A stretch of 64,000 nucleotides of DNA from an uncultured Burkholderiales bacterium (GTDB lineage Bacteria > Pseudomonadota > Gammaproteobacteria > Burkholderiales > Burkholderiaceae_A). The position numbers and the translations under genes are program-made. A model generated the notes under the pieces. That model was not told the origin of the DNA. It saw only the letters and a program-made list of their open reading frames with translations, and did no database searches. Location of the stretch: assembly GCA_937864175.1 (NCBI GenBank), contig CALMJH010000041.1, positions 186,001 through 250,000 on the forward strand, in the 5' to 3' direction. Shown in pieces: positions 54,023-62,070 of the stretch. The stretch's first letter is position 1; every line of letters begins with the position of its first letter.

Positions 54023-54700
54023 CTAATCGTTTTCGAGCAGGAGCAGGTGGACCCGATAGGGGCCGTGAGCTCCCAGGACGAGGGTCTGCTCGATATCAGC
54101 AGTGCGAGACGGCCCCGAGATGAAATTCAAGGCACGAGGGGGCTGGCCAAGTTCAGCTCTTAACAAGTCAAAGACCGCCTCCATGTGACTGACCAGCCGA
54201 CTGGCTGGTACGACTGCGATGTGCGTCTCGGGCAGCAGGGTCATGGCCGCTGGCGTCTGAGGGCCCGAGACCATGGCCAGCGTACCGGTCTCGGCAATGG
54301 CGGCAAAGCAGCCTGTAATGCCCACCAGGTCGGGGGCCGGCTCGTCCCGAACGGGCGGCCGGTGCTCCACCACAAGCCCTGCGGACGCCCAGTCGAGATC
54401 AGCGAAGGCCGGCCAGGCGATAGCCTTGGGTTCGAGATGCTGGGACGCCAGGTAGCGGGCGACGGCCTGCGGGATCTGGCTGCGATCGGAGAGACGCTCC
54501 GTGCTGGCCGAGAGCTTGGCTGACTGCTGCTCAAAGCGCTGCAGCCTCTGGGCAACATCGACTGGCGGGAGGGGACCAACCGGATGCCGCTCGAGATAGG
54601 CCGAGGCCGCCTGGACCTGGTCGGACGAGGGCTCGGACTGGCGGCCAAGGGCGTGTCGTATGCGGGCGAAGATTCTCGCTTTTGCGGCATCAGTAGGCAT
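54023..54700 (-). CDS. LUD domain protein (LutC/YkgG family)
   Basis: GITGCFAAIAETGTLAMVSGPQTPAAMTLLPETHIAVVPASRLV; FISGPSRTADIEQTLVLGAHGP. Confidence 0.92.
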   Translation of the reverse strand: MPTDAAKARIFARIRHALGRQSEPSSDQVQAASAYLERHPVGPLPPVDVAQRLQRFEQQSAKLSASTERLSDRSQIPQAVARYLASQHLEPKAIAWPAFADLDWASAGLVVEHRPPVRDEPAPDLVGITGCFAAIAETGTLAMVSGPQTPAAMTLLPETHIAVVPASRLVSHMEAVFDLLRAELGQPPRALNFISGPSRTADIEQTLVLGAHGPYRVHLLLLEND

Positions 54701-54752
54701 GTCACCTCTTTGTCAAAATGGGGCCAACCGACAGCCAGCGGACCCAAACGGC

Positions 54753-54786
54753 GTTACCATTTGTCTTTAAGTGTAAACAGGGTAAC
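54753..54786. promoter_or_regulatory. Spaced inverted repeat GTTACC-N22-GGTAAC in the divergent lutC-like/fdxA intergenic region
   Basis: gcgttaccat at 54751-54760 and ggtaacagtc at 54781-54790. Confidence 0.35.
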
Positions 54787-54816
54787 AGTCCCTGGATATT
54801 CGGAATTGACCCAATC

Positions 54817-55140
54817 ATGACTCACGTTGTTACTGAATCCTGCATCAAATGCCGATACACCGACTGTGTCGACGTCTGCCCAGTGGACTGCTTCCGCAAA
54901 GGCCCCAATTTTCTGGTCATCGATCCCGATGAGTGCATTGACTGCGCAGTCTGCATCCCCGAGTGCCCTGTCAACGCAATTTATGCTGAGGAAGACGTGC
55001 CAGACGACCAGCGAGAGTTCATCGCACTCAACGTTGAGTTGGCCAAGTCCTGGCCCAGCATCACCCGTTTAGAGCCCCATGCCGCCGACGCCGACGACTG
55101 GGCCAACGTCAAAGAGAAAAAACATCTGCTCGAACGATAA
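54817..55140 (+). CDS. fdxA: 7Fe ferredoxin FdxA
   Basis: MTHVVTESCIKCRYTDCVDVCPVDCFRKGPNFLVIDPDECIDCAVCIPECPVNAI. Confidence 0.97.
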   Translation: MTHVVTESCIKCRYTDCVDVCPVDCFRKGPNFLVIDPDECIDCAVCIPECPVNAIYAEEDVPDDQREFIALNVELAKSWPSITRLEPHAADADDWANVKEKKHLLER

Positions 55141-55926
55141 GTGAGCAACGCCAGCGACAAGGTTGTCGAGGTTGCCATTACCTCGATCAGACCCTGGACA
55201 GACCACCTCTTCTCTTTCAAGACAGAACGGCCCAAGGGCTTTAAATTCTCGGCGGGCCAGTTTGCCCGGCTGGGCCTGCCCGCCCAAGCCGGTTCGGACC
55301 AGCTGGTCTGGCGGGCCTACTCCATTGCTTCTGGCCCCTTTGACGAAGAGCTCGAGTACTACTCCATCGTCGTGCCTGGTGGCGCCTTCACGAGTCAGCT
55401 CAAAGACCTGCGGGTTGGGGACCGCCTGCTCATGGAGCGGCAGAACCATGGGTTTCTCACCACCGACCAATTCCCCCTGGGGGGCGACCTCTGGATGCTG
55501 GCCTCGGGCACCGGACTGGCGCCCTTTCTCTCCATGCTTCAGGACCCCAGCTGCTGGGAGTCCTTCGACCGGCTAATCCTGGTCCACAGCGTTCGGGCCA
55601 AGGCGGAACTGGCCTACCAAGACTGGATTGAGTCTGAACTGCCTCAGCATCCCATTTTTGGAGCCTGGGCCCAGGAAAAACTCGTCTACCAGCCCGTTGT
55701 TACCCGAGAACCCTCTGCCTACCCCAGCAAGAGAATTCCTGAACTCATCGCCTCAGGGGAGTTGGCAAGGCTGGTCGGCCGTCCTCTGAGCCTGACCGCC
55801 TCAAAATGCATGCTCTGCGGCAACCCCGAGATGGTGAGCGATACAAAAAAATCCCTTAAAGATCAGGGATTTGTAACTTCCAGACGAAGTCGTCCTGGAC
55901 AAATCGCGACGGAAAATTACTGGTAA
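55141..55926 (+). CDS. fpr: Ferredoxin-NADP+ reductase
   Basis: RAYSIASGPFDEELEYYSIVVPGGAFTSQL, MLASGTGLAPFLSML, C-terminal MLCGNPEMV; GTG start directly after fdxA TAA. Confidence 0.94.
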   Translation: MSNASDKVVEVAITSIRPWTDHLFSFKTERPKGFKFSAGQFARLGLPAQAGSDQLVWRAYSIASGPFDEELEYYSIVVPGGAFTSQLKDLRVGDRLLMERQNHGFLTTDQFPLGGDLWMLASGTGLAPFLSMLQDPSCWESFDRLILVHSVRAKAELAYQDWIESELPQHPIFGAWAQEKLVYQPVVTREPSAYPSKRIPELIASGELARLVGRPLSLTASKCMLCGNPEMVSDTKKSLKDQGFVTSRRSRPGQIATENYW

Positions 55927-55978
55927 AACTGCCGTAGTTCTTGTTACCCTGCACCATCAGTCGTCTAGAGAGGTCTCC

Positions 55979-57265
55979 GTGCTTTATCAACTCAATGAGA
56001 TGCGTCGGGCGTTTATGCAGCCGATGTCAGCCTGGGCTAACTCAGCCTCTCAGCTCTACACCAATCCCTACTCCCCCCTGTCTTACTCGCCCATGGCCCG
56101 TCGCATTGCGGCAGCCCTCGACCTGACTCACCGTCTGGGCAAGGACTACGAAAAGCCCGCCTGGCGTATTCATGCGGTCGAGACCCCAGCCGCCGGCACA
56201 GCCCTCGTCGAGCCTGAGATCGTTCTGGAGTCGCCGTTTTGTAAGCTGCTGCACTTTAAAAAGCGCTACCGCGTCAAAAGCACAGAGCCCGGTCCCCGAC
56301 TACTGATCGTCGCTCCCCTCTCGGGCCACCATGCCACCCTTCTACGAGACACGGTTCGCACGCTCCTGGCGGAGCACGACGTCTATGTGACCGACTGGGT
56401 GGACGCCCGTATGGTGCCCATCACCGACGGTGAGTTTGGTCTTGACCATTACGTCCAGTTGATTCAAACCTTTGTTCGCTTTCTCAGCCCCAACCTGCAC
56501 CTGCTGTCGGTCTGCCAACCCACTGTACCGGTCCTCGGAGCGGTCTCCCTGCTGGCCAGCCAGAACGACCCGGCCCAGCCCCTGAGCATGACCATGATGG
56601 GCGGCCCAATTGACACCCGGGTAGGAGTCACACAGGTCAACGACTTGGCCAAATCTCATAACCTCCAGTGGTTTGAGCGCAACGTCATTCACTCAGTCCC
56701 CCAACGCTACCCAGGCTACCTGCGCAAGGTCTATCCAGGCTTTCTTCAATACGCAGGCTTTGTCTCCATGAATCCTGGCCGCCATGCCAATTCCCACTGG
56801 GACTACTTTGAGCACCTCATCAAAGGAGACGAACAGAGCATCGAGGCCCACCGGGAGTTCTACGACGAATACAACGCGGTCCTCGACCTTCCAGCGGAGT
56901 TCTATCTCGACACCATTCGAATCGTCTTCCAGGAGCATCAGCTGCCCGAGGGTCGCTGGCGAGTCGGTGGGGAGCTCGTGCGTCCCGCAGACATTCGCCA
57001 GACGGCCCTGATGACCGTCGAGGGCGAGTTCGATGACATCTCGGGAGTCGGCCAGACGCAGGCGGCCCATGGGCTGTGCACCGGCCTGCCGGACCGACTG
57101 AAAGAACACTTCCTGGTCCAGGGGGCGGGCCACTACGGCATCTTCAGTGGGAAACGCTGGCGCACGATGGTCGCCCCAAAGATCACCCAATTCATCGCCC
57201 AGCACGACCAGCCCAGACCCCCATCAAGAGCCAGCCGGTCCGCCGGGACCAGACGCGCCGCCTAA
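55979..57265 (+). CDS. phaZ: Intracellular polyhydroxyalkanoate depolymerase
   Basis: LLIVAPLSGHHATLLRDTVRTLL, DWVDARMVPITDGEFGLDHYV, LLSVCQPTVPVLGAV, GAGHYGIFSGKRW. Confidence 0.92.
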   Translation: MLYQLNEMRRAFMQPMSAWANSASQLYTNPYSPLSYSPMARRIAAALDLTHRLGKDYEKPAWRIHAVETPAAGTALVEPEIVLESPFCKLLHFKKRYRVKSTEPGPRLLIVAPLSGHHATLLRDTVRTLLAEHDVYVTDWVDARMVPITDGEFGLDHYVQLIQTFVRFLSPNLHLLSVCQPTVPVLGAVSLLASQNDPAQPLSMTMMGGPIDTRVGVTQVNDLAKSHNLQWFERNVIHSVPQRYPGYLRKVYPGFLQYAGFVSMNPGRHANSHWDYFEHLIKGDEQSIEAHREFYDEYNAVLDLPAEFYLDTIRIVFQEHQLPEGRWRVGGELVRPADIRQTALMTVEGEFDDISGVGQTQAAHGLCTGLPDRLKEHFLVQGAGHYGIFSGKRWRTMVAPKITQFIAQHDQPRPPSRASRSAGTRRAA

Positions 57266-57292
57266 CGTTCCGCCTGAGGAGCCGCCCCCGAA

Positions 57293-57895
57293 ATGGACTC
57301 GGCGTCTGATTCAGCCCAGGCCGCCATCGAGGCCATTGATGCGGTCTTGCCGCAGACCCAGTGCACGCGCTGCGGCTACGAGGCCTGCCGGCCCTATGCG
57401 CAGGCCATTGTTCTCAAGGGAGCCGCCATCAACCGCTGCCCCCCTGGTGGCCCAGACGGCATTCGAGCCCTGTCTGCGATCACCGGCCAGGCCGAGCTGC
57501 CCCTTAATCCAGACTGTGGCCAGGCCGGTCCGCCCCTGCTCGCCCTCATCAACCCAGGCCAGTGCATCGGCTGCACCCTCTGCATCGCCGCCTGTCCGGT
57601 CGATGCGATTGTTGGCGGGTTCAAAAAAATGCACCGGGTCATTCGAGAGGACTGCACCGGCTGCGAACTCTGCCTGCCTCCCTGCCCCGTCAACTGCATC
57701 AGCCTTGTGCCCCATCCGGACCGAGCCCACTGGACAGCCGAGGCGGCTAGCCAGGCCCGAACCCGCTACCAGGCCCGGCAGGCCCGCCTCCATGAGCGAA
57801 CCCTCTCGAAGGAAGCCCGTCAGACCGACAAACGCCGTCAACTGCTACAGGCCGCCAGGCAGAAGGCCCAGGCCAAACGGGCAACTCAGACATGA
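57293..57895 (+). CDS. rnfB: RnfB-type electron transport protein / 4Fe-4S ferredoxin
   Basis: LPQTQCTRCGYEACRPYA, CIGCTLCIAACPVDAIVG, CTGCELCLPPCPVNCI. Confidence 0.9.
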   Translation: MDSASDSAQAAIEAIDAVLPQTQCTRCGYEACRPYAQAIVLKGAAINRCPPGGPDGIRALSAITGQAELPLNPDCGQAGPPLLALINPGQCIGCTLCIAACPVDAIVGGFKKMHRVIREDCTGCELCLPPCPVNCISLVPHPDRAHWTAEAASQARTRYQARQARLHERTLSKEARQTDKRRQLLQAARQKAQAKRATQT

Positions 57896-58533
57896 ACGCC
57901 GAAAAAAGACTGGCTATTTTTCAGCGTCTGGCCGAGGCCAATCCCCGGCCCACCACCGAACTCGAATTCCAGACCCCCTTTGAACTTCTCATTGCGGTGA
58001 TGCTCTCGGCCCAGGCCACCGATGTCTCGGTTAACCAAGGCACCCGAAGACTCTTTCCAAAGGCCAACACACCCAAGGCCCTTCTCAAGCTAGGCGTCGA
58101 GGGACTCATTCCGTTTATTCGACACATTGGCCTCTATCAGACCAAGGCCAAGCATGTCATCCAGACCTGTCAGATTCTGATCGACCAGCACAAGGGCCAA
58201 GTCCCCGATGACCGAGAGGCCCTGCAGGCTCTTCCGGGCGTGGGGCGCAAGACGGCCAATGTTGTCCTCAACACGGCCTTTGGTCACGAGACCTTTGCGG
58301 TCGACACCCACATCTTTAGGGTCTGTAACCGCACCAAGCTGGCCACCGGCCAGACGGTTCTGGCCGTGGAGAAAAAACTAGACAAGACCGTGCCCGCCGG
58401 CTTCCGAGTCAATGCCCACCACTGGCTTATCCTGCATGGCCGCTACACCTGCAAGGCCCGAAACCCAGTCTGTGGTCGCTGCCTTCTGGCAGACCTCTGC
58501 GAATTTAAAGACAAGACCAGCGATGTTTTTTAA
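57892..58533 (+). CDS. nth: Endonuclease III
   Basis: LIAVMLSAQATDVSVN, LPGVGRKTANVVLNTAFG HhH-GPD, FeS loop CKARNPVCGRCLLADLC. Confidence 0.97.
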   Translation: MNAEKRLAIFQRLAEANPRPTTELEFQTPFELLIAVMLSAQATDVSVNQGTRRLFPKANTPKALLKLGVEGLIPFIRHIGLYQTKAKHVIQTCQILIDQHKGQVPDDREALQALPGVGRKTANVVLNTAFGHETFAVDTHIFRVCNRTKLATGQTVLAVEKKLDKTVPAGFRVNAHHWLILHGRYTCKARNPVCGRCLLADLCEFKDKTSDVF

Positions 58534-58957
58534 TCCCAGCCGAGACCAGGTCCGCGCCTTTTTCTGTGAGACCTGGGCCAAGATGCGTGCCCACGAACCC
58601 CTCGCGGGCCTTCAGCTGACCGCGGCCGACTGGATTGCAGAGCACCCCGAATACCATGCCCTGCTCGAGGATCCACAGGCCGCTCTCAGCCAGGACTTCA
58701 GCGTCGAATCCGGCCAGATGAATCCTTTTTTGCATCTGTCCATGCACCTCAGCCTGGCCGAGCAACAGAGCATCGACCAACCACCCGGAGTCAGGCTGGC
58801 CCTCGACCAGCTCGCCCGACAGACCGGCAGCCTTCACGAGGCCATGCACTTGGCGATGGACTGTCTAGGTGAGATGCTCTGGCAGTCCCAACGCCAACAG
58901 ACCCCGCCAGACCCACTCGACTATCTCCAATGCCTGCAACGAAAAGGCCAGCGATGA
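58523..58957 (+). CDS. DUF1841 family protein
   Basis: MFFNPSRDQVRAFFCETWAKMRAHEPLAGLQ...IAEHPEYHALLEDP...FLHLSMHLSLAEQ; start ATG 58523 overlaps nth by 11 nt. Confidence 0.88.
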   Translation: MFFNPSRDQVRAFFCETWAKMRAHEPLAGLQLTAADWIAEHPEYHALLEDPQAALSQDFSVESGQMNPFLHLSMHLSLAEQQSIDQPPGVRLALDQLARQTGSLHEAMHLAMDCLGEMLWQSQRQQTPPDPLDYLQCLQRKGQR

Positions 58958-59856
58958 ACCCCCACCGCATCGACCTCACCAGCCTTCGCATTCTGCTCGC
59001 GGTGGCCCAGACGGGGTCTATTACCCAGGCTGCAGAGCAATGCCACCTGGCGCTCGGGGCCGCCTCAACCCGCATGAAGGAGCTCGAGCAGAGACTCGGC
59101 GTGGAGCTACTCGAGCGCCATGCCCGCGGGGTAAGACTCACCGAGGCCGGTCAGCTGGTGCTCGATCGGGCCCGGGCCATTGAGCGTGAGATTGCCCGGC
59201 TGCAGACCGAACTCCAGGATCATCTCCAAGGGGTCACGGGTCATCTGCGCGTCATCGCCAATGTGAGCTCCATCGCAACCGTGCTGCCAAACGACCTCAC
59301 AGCCTTTCTGCAAGACCATCCTGGCGTTCGAATTGACCTCTCCGAGCACACGAGTCGGGAGATTCAACGCATGGTGGCCGACGGCCAGGCCGACATTGGT
59401 GTCCTGGCAGGACCGGTCCTGCAGGAAGAGCTGGAATCCGCCCCCTATTACCAAGACCGACTGGTCATCATGCTGCCCCGCCATGCGGTGCTCAGCGGCC
59501 AGAAGAAAATGAGCCTGGATCAACTGCTGGCCCAGGACCTCATCCTCTCCCAGGAGGGGGGGTCTATCTCGGAGTGGCTCGCCGATCATGCCCGGCTTCG
59601 GGGTCAGCTGCTGCATGTGAGGGTCCGGGCCAAAGGCTTTGATGCCCTCTCCCAGCTGGTGGCGGCGGGCTTGGGGGTCACCGTGCTACCGGAAATCGTG
59701 GCCCAACGCTTCTCAAAACTCCTGGACCTTCGGATCCTGCGACTCGAGGGGGTAGAGGACCAGCGGCTCATCTCAGTCTGTCGACGCAGCGGCACCAGCC
59801 CGCAGCCTGCAGCCCAAGACCTCTTCGTCCATCTCGCCCGGCGTCTCCAGGCCTAG
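58954..59856 (+). CDS. LysR family transcriptional regulator
   Basis: N-terminal HTH LTSLRILLAVAQTGSITQAAEQCHLALGAASTRMKELEQRLGVELLER plus substrate-binding domain; start overlaps DUF1841 gene by 4 nt. Confidence 0.94.
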   Translation: MNPHRIDLTSLRILLAVAQTGSITQAAEQCHLALGAASTRMKELEQRLGVELLERHARGVRLTEAGQLVLDRARAIEREIARLQTELQDHLQGVTGHLRVIANVSSIATVLPNDLTAFLQDHPGVRIDLSEHTSREIQRMVADGQADIGVLAGPVLQEELESAPYYQDRLVIMLPRHAVLSGQKKMSLDQLLAQDLILSQEGGSISEWLADHARLRGQLLHVRVRAKGFDALSQLVAAGLGVTVLPEIVAQRFSKLLDLRILRLEGVEDQRLISVCRRSGTSPQPAAQDLFVHLARRLQA

Positions 59857-59896
59857 ACCACCCACGGCAGAGGGCCTGTCGGGCCGCAGCCCAAGG

Positions 59897-59913
59897 CTTC
59901 GCTTTTCACGAAG
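59897..59913. promoter_or_regulatory. Candidate LysR-type operator upstream of prpB
   Basis: CTTCG-ctttttca-type dyad: CTTCG CTTTTCA CGAAG, contains a T-N11-A core; 73 nt upstream of prpB ATG. Confidence 0.4.
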
Positions 59914-59986
59914 GCTGATCCCGCGATGCCGAATTCCCGGCCTCGGCCGAGCGGCGTAGAGTCTGGAGTTCATCGAAAGGAAACCC

Positions 59987-60877
59987 ATGTCTGATCGAAA
60001 CCTGACGGCGGGCGAGAAATTCCGGGCTGCGCTGGTCGAAGAATCTCCCCTTCAAATCATCGGCGCCATCAATGCCAACCATGCCCTGCTGGCCAAGCGC
60101 GCAGGCTATCGGGCCATTTACCTATCGGGCGGCGGGGTCGCGGCTGGTTCACTGGGCCTGCCCGACCTGGGTATCTCCGGCCTGGACGATGTCCTCACTG
60201 ACGTTCGACGCATCACCGATGTCTGTGACCTGCCCCTGCTGGTGGACGTCGACACCGGTTTTGGCTCCTCAGCCTTTAACATCGCCCGCACCACCAAGAG
60301 CATGATCAAATTCGGCGCGGCCGCCATGCACATCGAAGATCAGGTGGGTGCCAAGCGCTGTGGCCACCGCCCAGGCAAAGCCATTGTCACCACCGAAGAA
60401 ATGGTCGACCGGGTGAAGGCCGCTGTGGATGCCCGAACCGATGACAGCTTTGTGATCATGGCCCGCACCGATGCCCTGGCCGTTGAGGGCCTACAGGCTG
60501 CCATCGACCGGGCCTGTGCCTGCGTCGAAGCCGGTGCCGATGCCATCTTTCCAGAAGCCATGACCGAGCTGGGCATGTACAAACAGTTCGCCGATGCAGT
60601 CAAGGTACCCATCCTGGCCAACATCACCGAATTTGGCTCGACTCCCCTTTTCACGGTCGAGGAGTTGCGTGCCCAACAGGTCGCCATGATTCTCTATCCG
60701 CTGTCGGCCTTCCGCGCCATGAACAAGGCAGCCCAGGCGGTCTATGAGGCCGTTCGCAAAGACGGCACCCAGAAAAACGTGCTGGGCCTGATGCAGACCC
60801 GTCAAGAGCTCTACGATGCCATTGGCTACTGGGACTTCGAGAACAAACTCGATGCCCTCTTCAAACAAAAATCCTAA
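59987..60877 (+). CDS. prpB: Methylisocitrate lyase
   Basis: [62 protein letters not shown] (KKCGH-like catalytic motif). Confidence 0.96.
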   Translation: MSDRNLTAGEKFRAALVEESPLQIIGAINANHALLAKRAGYRAIYLSGGGVAAGSLGLPDLGISGLDDVLTDVRRITDVCDLPLLVDVDTGFGSSAFNIARTTKSMIKFGAAAMHIEDQVGAKRCGHRPGKAIVTTEEMVDRVKAAVDARTDDSFVIMARTDALAVEGLQAAIDRACACVEAGADAIFPEAMTELGMYKQFADAVKVPILANITEFGSTPLFTVEELRAQQVAMILYPLSAFRAMNKAAQAVYEAVRKDGTQKNVLGLMQTRQELYDAIGYWDFENKLDALFKQKS

Positions 60878-60907
60878 TCCTCACGACACCAGAAAGGACC
60901 CTCACGG

Positions 60908-62065
60908 ATGTCTCAAGAAGCAGCGACGACCGCACCCAAGCCCAAGAAGTCTGTTGCCCTGTCGGGTGTGACCGCCGGTAACACGGCCCTCTGCACTGTC
61001 GGGCGCACAGGCAATGACCTAGCCTACCGTGGCTATGACATTCTGGACCTGGCCTCTGCTTGCGAATTCGAAGAAATCGCCCACCTGCTGGTCCACGGCA
61101 AACTGCCCAATATTGCCGAGCTGGCTGGCTACAAGAAAAAACTCAAGGCCCTGCGAGGCCTGCCCGCTGCCGTCATGAGCGCCCTAGAGGCCCTGCCCGC
61201 CTCGGCCCATCCCATGGATGTCATGCGCACCGGGGTCTCGGCCCTGGGCTGCACCCTGCCCGAAAAAGACGACCACAACGTGCCCGGTTCCCGTGACATT
61301 GCCGACCGGCTCATGGCCTCGCTCGGCAGCATGCTGCTGTATTGGTACCACTACAGCCACAACGGCCGCATGATCGACGTCGAGACCGACGACGACAGCA
61401 TCGGTGGCCACTTCCTGCACCTGCTACATGGTCATGCGCCCAGTGCCGAGTGGGTCAAGGCGATGCATGTCTCGCTGAACCTCTATGCCGAGCATGAGTT
61501 CAATGCGTCCACCTTCACCGCACGCGTCATCGCCGGCACGGGTTCTGACCTGTACTCCTCAATCGCCGGTGCGATTGGGGCCCTGCGTGGGCCCAAGCAT
61601 GGTGGCGCCAACGAAGTCGCCTTTGAAGTCCAGAAGCGCTACGACACCCCCGACGAGGCCGAGGCCGACATTCGTCGTCGCGTCGAGAACAAAGAGGTGG
61701 TCATTGGCTTTGGTCATCCCGTCTATACCGTCAGCGACCCCCGCAACAAGGTCATCAAAGAAGTGGCCCGCGACCTGTCCAAGCAGGCCAAGGACATGAA
61801 GATGTTTAGCATCGCCGAGCGCCTGGAGTCGGTGATGTGGGATGTCAAAAAAATGTTCCCCAACCTAGACTGGTTTAGCGCAGTCAGCTATCACATGATG
61901 GGCGTACCCACGGCCATGTTCACCCCCATCTTCGTGATCTCCCGCACCTCTGGCTGGGCGGCCCATGTCATTGAGCAGCGTCTGGACGGCAAGATCATTC
62001 GCCCCAGCGCCAACTACATCGGCCCAGAAGACCAGGCCTTCGTCCCCATCAGCAAGCGTCCCTAA
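60908..62065 (+). CDS. prpC: 2-methylcitrate synthase
   Basis: [72 protein letters not shown]. Confidence 0.96.
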   Translation: MSQEAATTAPKPKKSVALSGVTAGNTALCTVGRTGNDLAYRGYDILDLASACEFEEIAHLLVHGKLPNIAELAGYKKKLKALRGLPAAVMSALEALPASAHPMDVMRTGVSALGCTLPEKDDHNVPGSRDIADRLMASLGSMLLYWYHYSHNGRMIDVETDDDSIGGHFLHLLHGHAPSAEWVKAMHVSLNLYAEHEFNASTFTARVIAGTGSDLYSSIAGAIGALRGPKHGGANEVAFEVQKRYDTPDEAEADIRRRVENKEVVIGFGHPVYTVSDPRNKVIKEVARDLSKQAKDMKMFSIAERLESVMWDVKKMFPNLDWFSAVSYHMMGVPTAMFTPIFVISRTSGWAAHVIEQRLDGKIIRPSANYIGPEDQAFVPISKRP

Positions 62066-62070
62066 TCACC

